Of a DNA stretch of 7,830 bases, positions 1-6,685 are shown in pieces. The stretch comes from JAAYAN01 sp964437215 (GTDB lineage: Bacteria > Bacteroidota > Ignavibacteria > Ignavibacteriales > Melioribacteraceae): the NCBI GenBank assembly GCA_964437215.1, contig CAYTFZ010000111.1, positions 1 through 7,830 of the forward strand, written 5' to 3'. The notes beneath the pieces were generated by a model. It was not told where the DNA came from. It saw nothing but the letters and a program-made list of their open reading frames with translations, and did not search any database. Made by a program: the position numbers and the translations under genes. The first letter of the stretch is position 1. Every line of letters starts with the position of its first letter.

Positions 1-243
1 TTTTTCAAAATAAAGAACTGCATATCCAAGTTTACCAAGACGGTAATAACTGTTTCCTAGATTGTAATATAATTCGGGGCTTTCAATATTTTTATCGAGT
101 ATCTGCTTATAAATACGGACTGCTTTTTCGTATTCTTCATTTTTATAAGCATTGGCGGCTTGTTTAATCATTTCGTCGCTGCTTTGAGCCGATGCAAAAT
201 TACATACCAGTAGGACAAAAATTATAAGTGCAATATTTTTCAT
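1..243 (-). CDS. batE: BatE, exported TPR protein (N-terminal 81 residues, cut by window edge)
   Basis: Open from an ATG at 243-241 to the left edge, 81 codons with no stop. The N-terminus is a signal peptide: Lys at 2, a hydrophobic stretch at about 4-16, and a small-residue cleavage site near Ala19-Gln20 (ASAQ). It is followed by TPR-type helices: residues 27-53 (AYKNEEYEKAVRIYKQIL) and 54-81 with the typical LYYNLGNSYYRLG pattern. The start codon overlaps the batD stop (ATGA), which argues for translational coupling and fixes the start; no clear Shine-Dalgarno motif is seen. Position after batD and the exported TPR both fit BatE. Known family members continue into membrane segments and an SH3-like C-terminus, which lies outside this window and cannot be checked. 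Probably an extracytoplasmic scaffold within the Bat assembly. The TPR and signal peptide are sure; the BatE name rests on context. Confidence 0.86.
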   Translation of the reverse strand, partial: MKNIALIIFVLLVCNFASAQSSDEMIKQAANAYKNEEYEKAVRIYKQILDKNIESPELYYNLGNSYYRLGKLGYAVLYFEK

Positions 244-2069
244 AATTTTTTCTTTATAATTGAATTTTCCAATAAGGCAATCATCTTCAAACATTTTTCG
301 TACAAAATATTCGCTTCTGCGCTTCCGTCAGCTTTTGGGGCAAACCGGGCAAACTCGCATTTCTCGGATATTTGCCGTAAATCAGAGATTAATTCGTAAC
401 TTACATTTTCATCTCTTAATTTTTCTATAGCTTTTTCTAACGTAAATTCGGCTTTTTTAATTGACAGTTTATCTTCAAGATATCCGAACAGAGCTTGCGA
501 TAATTCGGCATAAAATTCACTAAGCTTATATTCAGTGAGATATTTCTTTGCATTTTTTAACCTCGAAAGAGATACTTTTTCTGCTTTGTGATATTTCATC
601 AAAGACATATTACCTTGCAGTTTATCTTTTCTGCGGAAATATCCAACAACTGCTACAAGAGCAATCAACGGAAAAAAAAGACCTGCCCAAAACCAGTTTC
701 TAACTGTTTTAAATTCCCCTCTCTGCTGAAAATTAAACCCCGATGTTTTAATAAATCTTATATCCTGATTTAACAGCACCACATCTTCTTTAGAATAGCC
801 GGCAGCGGGCATATCGTAATTACCGTTTGCACCGGCTTTTATATCCAATGTGTATTCTGGTGTAATAAGAACAACATATTTTCCGGTTTTAGGATTAAAG
901 TACGAAAATTCCATCGGTTTAATAACCCTTTTTCCCGGAATCCGGGGGACGAGAAGATATTCAATAACTTTGGTTCCCGTAATTGAATTGTTTCGCGAAA
1001 TATTTTCACTGTATTTAGGATCGTATTTTTCAAATCCCGAAGGCAAAGGCAGCTCCGGAAGATCAAGAAGTTTAATATTTCCCTTACCGGATAATGTAAA
1101 TTTAAGCGAAATTGATTCATTTATTTCAGCTTCTGTTTTACTCATTTCCGATTTTAATTCATATTCGCCAGAAATTCCTTTAAACGAAGAAGGTTTTCCC
1201 TGTTTCGGAAAATCTCGTACATTTAATGTTATAGGACTTGCCTTTGCAACATATTGTACTGTTTCGGTTACACCAAAAAACGAGTCGTTAAAAAATTCAT
1301 CAAAAATATCGCGCGAACCGGATTTTTTCTTAATAATCACAGGGACTTTAAGTTCAAGCGGTTCGATTTTTATTTCCCCCGATTGGTTCGGGAAAAGCGC
1401 TACTTTGCGTAATTCTAAGGTTTTAAATCGCACTCCCTTATACATCTCGTAATTAAAAGTTAAAGTTTTGGGCATTTCTAAATCTTCAGTCCAAAACCCT
1501 TGATAATTTGGAAGTTTTTCAATTTGAGGAGAAGATATATTTAACCGGGTATAAAGTTTATATGTTAAAATTATCTCCTCGCCTATAACTGCGCTGCTTT
1601 TGCTTGGAATAGCAACCAGGAATAAATTTTCTGCTATTTCTTCATCAGTTACTCCGCCGGCAGCAATATTAGGCGCAGCAGTTTGATTTTTTGATGGAGT
1701 GACGACATTTATTGAAAGAGAATTTGAATTATAGGTTTTAGAACCGTAAGTAATTGATGCCGAATTAATTATAAAATTACCAAGCTCTGGACCTTGCAGA
1801 ATATAAGAAATAACAAGACTGCTGTTCATTCTGCCATTAATAATCTGAACGCTTGAAGAACGGTTTGGACCCGAAAGAATTTTGAAACCTTTAAAGTCGG
1901 GAGCTTTGAAATTTTTAACATCGTTAATATCACCGCCGCTGAAAGTAAATTCAATTTCAAACCTCTGGTTCTGCCCTACACTCATTCTGTCGACACTTGC
2001 CTTAAACTCCTGAGCAAATCCGAAAGCAGAAAAATATGCTGTTAATATAAAAACAAATAGCTGTTTCAT
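240..2069 (-). CDS. batD: BatD, exported beta-domain protein with one membrane segment and a cytosolic helical tail
   Basis: 609 residues, close to the usual BatD length. A signal peptide (1-19, cleavage near FGFAQ) leads into an extended region of beta-strand-like segments (about 20-415) that reads as several Ig-like domains. It contains an aromatic/acidic loop DIFDEFFNDSFFG at 254-266, typical of Bacteroidota BatD. A single membrane helix at about 459-478 is followed by FRRKDK, placing the tail in the cytosol. The tail (about 480-609) is helical, with SEFYAELSQALFGYLEDKL at 517-535 and CEFARFAP at 571-578. The same motifs recur in the protein encoded at 4858-5811. The gene begins 7 bases after the batC stop; the nearest purine-rich run (AGAGGGA) is about 20 bases upstream, too far for a standard ribosome site, so coupling to batC is likely. 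No catalytic residues are apparent; a structural or docking role is inferred. Confidence 0.93.
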   Translation of the reverse strand: MKQLFVFILTAYFSAFGFAQEFKASVDRMSVGQNQRFEIEFTFSGGDINDVKNFKAPDFKGFKILSGPNRSSSVQIINGRMNSSLVISYILQGPELGNFIINSASITYGSKTYNSNSLSINVVTPSKNQTAAPNIAAGGVTDEEIAENLFLVAIPSKSSAVIGEEIILTYKLYTRLNISSPQIEKLPNYQGFWTEDLEMPKTLTFNYEMYKGVRFKTLELRKVALFPNQSGEIKIEPLELKVPVIIKKKSGSRDIFDEFFNDSFFGVTETVQYVAKASPITLNVRDFPKQGKPSSFKGISGEYELKSEMSKTEAEINESISLKFTLSGKGNIKLLDLPELPLPSGFEKYDPKYSENISRNNSITGTKVIEYLLVPRIPGKRVIKPMEFSYFNPKTGKYVVLITPEYTLDIKAGANGNYDMPAAGYSKEDVVLLNQDIRFIKTSGFNFQQRGEFKTVRNWFWAGLFFPLIALVAVVGYFRRKDKLQGNMSLMKYHKAEKVSLSRLKNAKKYLTEYKLSEFYAELSQALFGYLEDKLSIKKAEFTLEKAIEKLRDENVSYELISDLRQISEKCEFARFAPKADGSAEANILYEKCLKMIALLENSIIKKKL

Positions 2070-2076
2070 AATAAAA

Positions 2077-2832
2077 TTACCAATCTTTTTCCCTCTTTAA
2101 AACACGTCCCTGTCTTTTTCTTAATTCCTTCTGTAAATCTGCTTCGTTATTTTTTAATGCATTTAAAATTCTTTCAGCTTCTTCTTTCGATACTTTTTCT
2201 TCCTGCGGCTGTTGTTCCTGTTCCTGTTGCTGCTGCTGTTGATCTTGATTTTGTTTATCGTTTTTATTCTGCTGCTGATCTTGTTTATCTTTATTTTGAT
2301 CCTGATTTTGCTGCTGGTCTTTCTGATCCTGATCTTTATTCTGATCTTTTTCTTTATCCTGGTCTTTATTCTTGTCCTTGTTTTTATCCTTTTGGTTCTG
2401 CTGCTGTTTCATTTTATTAAGCGCATAGGACAAATTATATTTTGTTTCACTGTCGTTCGGGTTCAATTTAAGTGCGTTTTTATAGGCTTGAACGCTCTCT
2501 TTCAGTTTATCACTTTTTAATAACGCATTCCCGATATTGTGGAATATTTTTGCTTTTTCTTCGCGGTTTCTTGAAAACTGCAAAGAATTTTGATAAGATT
2601 TTAATGCATCATCGTATCTTCCCTGCTTATACAAAGCGCTTCCTAAATTGAAATGACTTTCAAAATTGTCATTCTCAACTTCAAGTCCCTTTCTGAAATC
2701 TATTTCCGAATCAGCATATTTCTTATTTTCGTATTTATCAACGCCATCATTTACTAAACTTCTTATGCTTTGCGGATAAACAGCCACCATAAAAATTGCC
2801 GAAAATAATAATAAATATCTTTTTATATTCAT
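2077..2832 (-). CDS. batC: BatC, exported TPR protein with a Lys/Asp/Gln/Asn-rich linker
   Basis: 251 residues from the ATG at 2832-2830. An in-frame ATG at 2853 would add 7 residues inside batB. I prefer 2832 because it gives a compact signal peptide (MNIKRYLLLFSAIFMVAVYP) and follows a GCAGG motif 8 bases upstream, one base after the batB stop. No lipobox cysteine is present. Three TPR-like units follow at about residues 22-55, 56-89 and 95-128 (for example FESHFNLGSALYKQGRYDDA and SETKYNLSYAL). Residues 142-211 are a low-complexity K/D/Q/N linker. The C-terminus (about 217-251) is a charged helix ending in KREKDW and containing EEAERILNALKNNEADLQKE, a segment that recurs in BatC proteins. 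Expected to be extracytoplasmic, acting as a protein-binding scaffold for BatA/BatB/BatD. The family is clear; the function is inferred. Confidence 0.9.
   Translation of the reverse strand: MNIKRYLLLFSAIFMVAVYPQSIRSLVNDGVDKYENKKYADSEIDFRKGLEVENDNFESHFNLGSALYKQGRYDDALKSYQNSLQFSRNREEKAKIFHNIGNALLKSDKLKESVQAYKNALKLNPNDSETKYNLSYALNKMKQQQNQKDKNKDKNKDQDKEKDQNKDQDQKDQQQNQDQNKDKQDQQQNKNDKQNQDQQQQQQEQEQQPQEEKVSKEEAERILNALKNNEADLQKELRKRQGRVLKREKDW
2200..2409 (-). repeat. Low-complexity K/D/Q/N-coding tract in batC
   Basis: About 70 codons using almost only Lys, Asp, Gln, Asn and Glu, with KDKNKD-, DQDK- and QQQ-type short repeats and a run of six Gln codons. On the plus strand it reads as CTG/TTG/TTT/ATC-rich triplets, which produces spurious hydrophobic reading frames there. 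It is imperfect rather than an exact tandem array. The translation stays in frame and ends in the conserved batC C-terminus, so it is a disordered linker and not a frameshift. Confidence 0.85.
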
Positions 2833-2833
2833 G

Positions 2834-3868
2834 TTATTTGCCTGCTTTCTCAAATTTCATTAATAATTTCGATCTGTTTGTGCTTATAAAAAAATCGGTC
2901 ATTAATAAAAGTAAAGCCGCTATGAGAAAATAATAAAATCTGTCTTCATAATCAGTAATTCTTGTAGCTCCGTATTCTGTTCCTTCTAATTCCGAAAGAT
3001 CTTCATATATTTTATCAAGTTCATCTTCTGTATTCGATCCGCGGAAATAAGATCCGCCGCCGTCTTCGGCAAGTTTCTCTAACGTTGCTTCATCCAATTT
3101 TGTTAAAACAACATTTCCCTTGGAATCTTTTTTATAGTCAACCCGTATTCCGGCAGCGTTATATACTGGTATCGGCACACCCGATGGAGAACCTAAGCCT
3201 ATCGTATAAATAAGGATTTCTTTATCTTTTGCTTCACTTAAAACATCTTCAAAATCACCTTCGTGATCTTCACCGTCTGTAATTACAATTATGGCTTTGC
3301 GTGTTTCCGAACCCTCTTTAAACGATTTCATTGCCAATTCCAATGCCGATCCTATGGCAGTTCCAGGCTGAGGCACAGATGTAACATCTACTGCATTCAG
3401 AAACAGATTTGCCGCGGCATAATCTGTTGTCATAGGAAATTGCACATAAGCTTCACCCGAAAAAACTATAAGTCCAATCCTGTCGCCTTTAAGCCTTTGA
3501 ATCAATTTTGATATTTCAAATTTCGCTTTTTCCAATCTGCTTGGTTTTATATCTTCAGCTTTCATACTCAGCGAAACATCAAGCAGAATATAAACATCAA
3601 TTCCCACTTGTTTTACTTCTTCCAACTTTGAACCGACTTGAGGATTTGCAAGCGCAACAATAATTAAAGTTACCGATAAGAGATAAATTCCAAATTTTAC
3701 AAATATTTTTGCTCTGCTTTGAAAAGGCAAAAGTATTTCGTGCATTTTTTTATCGGCAAACTGATTTGTCGCTTTTTTCTGACGCATATAAGAATAATAG
3801 AAAAACACCGCCAAAACAGGCAATAAATAGAAAGCAATCAAATATTCGGGATGTGCAAATCGTATCAT
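2834..3868 (-). CDS. batB: BatB, membrane-anchored vWA-domain protein
   Basis: 344 residues, normal for the family. Membrane helices lie at about 8-26, 57-75 and 311-328, with a vWA domain at about 89-295. The metal site looks complete: DVSLS at 97-101 (Asp97, Ser99, Ser101), Thr170 in PGTAIG, and Asp198 in TDGEDHEG. The loop between helices 1 and 2 (MRQKKATNQ..., then QSRAK) and the tail after helix 3 (NRSKLLMKFEK) are rich in Lys/Arg, so by the positive-inside rule both are cytosolic and the vWA domain faces outward. The start lies one base after the batA stop (TGATATG) with only a weak AAGAAGAA upstream, suggesting coupling to batA. It is a paralogue of BatA but has a longer loop at about 226-258. 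Probably a metal-dependent protein-interaction module partnered with BatA and BatC; no enzymatic activity is indicated. Confidence 0.94.
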   Translation of the reverse strand: MIRFAHPEYLIAFYLLPVLAVFFYYSYMRQKKATNQFADKKMHEILLPFQSRAKIFVKFGIYLLSVTLIIVALANPQVGSKLEEVKQVGIDVYILLDVSLSMKAEDIKPSRLEKAKFEISKLIQRLKGDRIGLIVFSGEAYVQFPMTTDYAAANLFLNAVDVTSVPQPGTAIGSALELAMKSFKEGSETRKAIIVITDGEDHEGDFEDVLSEAKDKEILIYTIGLGSPSGVPIPVYNAAGIRVDYKKDSKGNVVLTKLDEATLEKLAEDGGGSYFRGSNTEDELDKIYEDLSELEGTEYGATRITDYEDRFYYFLIAALLLLMTDFFISTNRSKLLMKFEKAGK

Positions 3869-3869
3869 A

Positions 3870-4868
3870 TCAGGGTATTCTTCTTAAATATGTTCTTAAT
3901 AAAATAAATTCAATCAATAATAATATAAATGCCGCAATAGCCCAATTATAATAAAGCTCGGATGCAGTTCTGTACGAATATACTTCCACGCGGGTTTTTT
4001 CAAGATTATCTATTTCGCCGTAAATTTCTTTTAATTTATTGTTGTTTGTTGCACGAAAATATTTTCCTTTAGTAATTCCGGCAACCTGGCTAAGAAGCTT
4101 TTCATCAATTTCAACTTTAATATTCTGGTAACTTCTTCCAAAAGGTGTTTGAAACGGATACGGAGCTTCTCCTATTGTACCAACTCCTATTGTATAAATT
4201 CTTATTCCGAAAGTATTGGCAATTTTTGCTGCCGAAACAGGATCTATTTCTCCTGCATTATTAACACCATCTGTAAGAAGTATCATAGTTTTGCTTTTTG
4301 CCTTGCTATCTTTTAAGCGGTTAACTCCATTAGCAATTGCCGTTCCAATTGCTGTTCCGTCCTCAATCATCCCGCTTTTTATATCTTTCAGCAGATTTCT
4401 TAAAACATTATAATCAATAGTTAAGGGACATTGTGTAAAACTTTCGCGCGAAAATATAACCAGACCGATTTTATCTGTAACTCTTCCCTGAATAAATTCA
4501 TCAATAACCTGCTTAGCTGCTTCAAGTCTGTTTGGTCTGAAATCTTCAGCCAGCATACTGCTCGAAATATCCAGCACCATTGCAATATCAATTCCTTCGG
4601 TATAAATATTTTCGCCTGACCTGAAATTCTGGGGTCTTGCTATTGCAATAATTAAAAGAGCAATTGCAAGCAGACGTAAAAAATAAGGGATGTGAGCTAA
4701 TCTTTCGCGTAAAGTTTTACTTGCGCCTTTCAGCATCGATATAGAAGAATATTTTAAATCGGGTGTAATTTTTTTATTTTTCTTCCAATACCAGTAAACC
4801 ATAAAAGGTATTATCAGAAGAAGCCACAGCACTTCCGGATTTGCAAATTTCACATCATCAGAAAACAT
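3870..4868 (-). CDS. batA: BatA, membrane-anchored vWA-domain protein
   Basis: 332 residues. Membrane helices are at about 13-28, 61-78 and 305-325, with a vWA domain at about 92-290. The MIDAS set is intact: DISSS at 100-104 (Asp100, Ser102, Ser104), Thr172 in DGTAIG, and Asp200 in TDGVNNAG. KKNKK after helix 1 and RTYLRR after helix 3 place these ends in the cytosol and the vWA domain outside. The ATG at 4868 lies inside the preceding gene and overlaps its end by 11 bases, but has a good GGAG motif at 4879-4876, 7 bases away, which supports this start. BatA differs from BatB in the loop after the last MIDAS residue (IGEAPYPFQTPFG). In the Bat locus BatA and BatB are thought to associate through vWA contacts; a role in oxygen tolerance was proposed for Bacteroides, but the molecular function is unresolved. 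Confidence 0.94.
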   Translation of the reverse strand: MFSDDVKFANPEVLWLLLIIPFMVYWYWKKNKKITPDLKYSSISMLKGASKTLRERLAHIPYFLRLLAIALLIIAIARPQNFRSGENIYTEGIDIAMVLDISSSMLAEDFRPNRLEAAKQVIDEFIQGRVTDKIGLVIFSRESFTQCPLTIDYNVLRNLLKDIKSGMIEDGTAIGTAIANGVNRLKDSKAKSKTMILLTDGVNNAGEIDPVSAAKIANTFGIRIYTIGVGTIGEAPYPFQTPFGRSYQNIKVEIDEKLLSQVAGITKGKYFRATNNNKLKEIYGEIDNLEKTRVEVYSYRTASELYYNWAIAAFILLLIEFILLRTYLRRIP

Positions 4869-5811
4869 TTGTTAGCTCCGGTTTTTCTATTATTTCCACT
4901 CCGCTTGGTTTTGTTTCTTCAACTATTTTATATGCCTGCTTCATCATTTCTTCGTTAACCGATGCCAATGGATGAAACTTTGCAAATTTAACAAGATCGG
5001 CATTTGTAAAGAAATCGTAAACCAAGTCAAATATTTCGCGCGCTTCTCTTTTCGATCTAAGTTTGTTCATTATTTCATTTGAAGTCATTTCCATTGCTGA
5101 AAAATAATACCTGTCCTCAAAATATCTTCTTATTATATCAGTCAATTCTGTATGATACTCTTTTACTTTCCCCGACTGCCAAAGCTTTCTGTTTTTCAAC
5201 GCATTTAATGCATTTATAGCGGTTTCGTGAGGGAAAACTTTAACTTCCGCGATTACTGCAGTCTGTACTTTTCGTTTATCCCACCAGAATATTTTAACAA
5301 TAAAATATATTCCAATCAATACAAGTGAAATCCAAAGTGCTATTATTAGAATTAACCAATTAAAAGGCAGCGTTATTGGAGCTTTAACATCCTTTATTTC
5401 TCCGCTCATTTGAACCGGCAGAGTTGTAACCAGGATTTTTACTTCGTTACTTTTTGTTGATAATGTTTTTTTTATGCCTTTTAATTCGTATTTAACTATC
5501 TGTTGCGGAATTATTACTTCGGCAGAATCGTATTTAGAAAAAACATATTTATTTATCTGGGTTATCACTCCGTCATCTTCTTCAATAACAGGTTTATAGG
5601 CTGCTATATAATCCAGCGATTTAATACTGTCCTTAACAGGCGGTAATTCAATTTTTATATCCGTGTCGTAAACAATCTGCAAAGTATAAACAATATAATC
5701 TCCGACAAAATATTTTGAAGAGTCTGTTGAAGCTTTAACCCTTATTCCCTGAGCAGAAACGGTATTGCAAATAATTGCTAAAATACAGAATAAAATCCAG
5801 CGTCTTACCAT
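4858..5811 (-). CDS. BatD-like exported protein with one membrane segment (unnamed Bat-locus gene)
   Basis: 317 residues. A signal peptide at 1-20 (cleavage near TVSAQ) precedes a beta-rich extracytoplasmic region (about 21-145). A juxtamembrane motif follows, EIKDVKAPITLP at 138-149, which resembles the DI.DI..P motif of DUF4381 and related vWA-locus proteins. One membrane helix lies at about 150-173, then WWDKRK, which puts the rest in the cytosol. The cytosolic tail (about 190-300) is helical: EYHTELTDIIRRYFEDRYY at 218-236, EMTSNEIMNKL at 241-251 and LVKFAKFHP at 273-281. This tail parallels that of BatD. The gene overlaps the DUF58 gene by 7 bases (ATGGTAA) and batA by 11 bases, so it sits in the centre of the translation unit. 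A protein of this type commonly occupies this slot in Bacteroidota Bat loci, without a settled name. I infer a role linking cytosolic MoxR/DUF58 to membrane BatA/BatB; no enzymatic motif is seen. Confidence 0.85.
   Translation of the reverse strand: MVRRWILFCILAIICNTVSAQGIRVKASTDSSKYFVGDYIVYTLQIVYDTDIKIELPPVKDSIKSLDYIAAYKPVIEEDDGVITQINKYVFSKYDSAEVIIPQQIVKYELKGIKKTLSTKSNEVKILVTTLPVQMSGEIKDVKAPITLPFNWLILIIALWISLVLIGIYFIVKIFWWDKRKVQTAVIAEVKVFPHETAINALNALKNRKLWQSGKVKEYHTELTDIIRRYFEDRYYFSAMEMTSNEIMNKLRSKREAREIFDLVYDFFTNADLVKFAKFHPLASVNEEMMKQAYKIVEETKPSGVEIIEKPELTNVF
4876..4879 (-). promoter_or_regulatory. Shine-Dalgarno motif for batA, inside the preceding gene
   Basis: Reads GGAG on the minus strand, 7 bases before the batA ATG and within the last codons of the upstream gene. 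It gives batA its own ribosome site despite the 11-base overlap and decides between the ATG and the in-frame GTG five codons later. Confidence 0.65.
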
Positions 5812-6674
5812 CTTTTCTCGCGTAATTTAAAAAAATCAACTAACGGTCTGATATACGATTCTTCAGTAGTTATTTCAACCATATCAAGTTTGCTGGCCCG
5901 GAAAACTGTTTTTCTGTAATCGTATTGGTCTTTAAGCCTCCTGCTGAACCAATCCTGCACCATCTGGCTTGAAGTATCTATTATGGCAACTTCGCCGCTT
6001 TCAGCATCGCGGAATTTAACCAGTCCCATTGCAGGAAGTTCTTTTTCACGCCTGTCATTAAGTACTATCCCGATAAGGTCGTGTTTTCTGCCAACTACTT
6101 TAAGTATTTTATCGTATCCGGTATCAAAAAAATCGGATATTACAAACAGGATGCATCTTTTCTTGATTGTATGGTTAAGAAATTCCAGAGCTCCTTTAAG
6201 ATTTGTTTTGTTTCCTTCCGGCTCAAAAGAAAGAACTTCGCGGATAATTCTAAGAACGTGGCTTTTACCTTTGCGGGGAGGTACAAATTTTTCAATGCTG
6301 TCGGTAAAAAGTATCAAGCCAACTTTATCATTGTTTTTCAATGCCGAAAAAGCTAGAATCGAGCTTAATTCTGCTGCAATGCGCTGTTTTGTTTTATCTT
6401 TTGTTCCAAACGAAAGCGAGCCGCTCATATCAACCAAAAGCATAACGGTAAGTTCGCGCTCTTCTTCAAAAATCTTAACAAACGGATGTCCGTATCTGGC
6501 AGTAACGTTCCAGTCAATGTTCCTTATATCGTCACCGAATTGATATTCCCGCACTTCCGAAAATTCCATTCCTCTTCCTTTGAATACAGAATGGTATTCC
6601 CCCGAGAAAACCTGATTTACAAGTCCTCTTGTCTTTAATTCAATCTGCCTAACTTGTTTAATAATTTCTAACAT
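5805..6674 (-). CDS. DUF58 family vWA-like cytosolic protein
   Basis: 289 residues with no signal peptide or membrane helix, so cytosolic. The DUF58 signature is plain at about 25-71: GEYHSVFKGRGMEFSEVREY, then GDDIRNIDW and a VKIFEEER block. The vWA-like fold follows with a MIDAS-type DMSGS at 82-86 (Asp82, Ser84, Ser86), a Thr/Asn loop at KTNL (156-159), and Asp181 in VISDFFD. The ATG at 6674 is 11 bases after the moxR stop and is preceded by AAGGA at 6685-6681, 6 bases away. DUF58 proteins are the standard neighbours of MoxR ATPases and probably act as partner or adaptor. Unlike many members from other phyla, this one has no N-terminal membrane helices, so it is the short cytosolic form. 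Family call is firm; function is inferred from context. Confidence 0.95.
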   Translation of the reverse strand: MLEIIKQVRQIELKTRGLVNQVFSGEYHSVFKGRGMEFSEVREYQFGDDIRNIDWNVTARYGHPFVKIFEEERELTVMLLVDMSGSLSFGTKDKTKQRIAAELSSILAFSALKNNDKVGLILFTDSIEKFVPPRKGKSHVLRIIREVLSFEPEGNKTNLKGALEFLNHTIKKRCILFVISDFFDTGYDKILKVVGRKHDLIGIVLNDRREKELPAMGLVKFRDAESGEVAIIDTSSQMVQDWFSRRLKDQYDYRKTVFRASKLDMVEITTEESYIRPLVDFFKLREKRW

Positions 6675-6680
6675 AGTAAA

Positions 6681-6685
6681 TCCTT
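6681..6685 (-). promoter_or_regulatory. Shine-Dalgarno motif for the DUF58 gene
   Basis: AAGGA on the minus strand lying in the 11-base gap after moxR, with 6 bases to the ATG. It supports the chosen start and shows that this organism uses SD-dependent initiation at least here. Confidence 0.65.

Noticed and set aside
850..1452. 200-codon plus-strand open frame opposite batD
   Set aside because: It lies fully within a well-supported BatD coding region, shows no domain-like pattern, and has no ribosome site; it is an antisense shadow.
2212..2520. Plus-strand frame encoding a very hydrophobic Leu/Ile/Phe-rich peptide, resembling a small membrane protein
   Set aside because: The hydrophobicity is the complement of the Lys/Asp/Gln/Asn codons of the BatC linker; there is no family resemblance.
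2833..2853. Earlier ATG for batC at 2853, adding MRKQANN
   Set aside because: Possible, but it would lie inside batB and disturb the short signal peptide; the ATG at 2832 directly follows the batB stop and has a GCAGG motif at good spacing.
5983..6543. 186-codon plus-strand open frame opposite the DUF58 gene
   Set aside because: Ser/Leu/Arg-rich sequence typical of the antisense of a real gene; the minus strand carries clear DUF58 motifs across the same bases.
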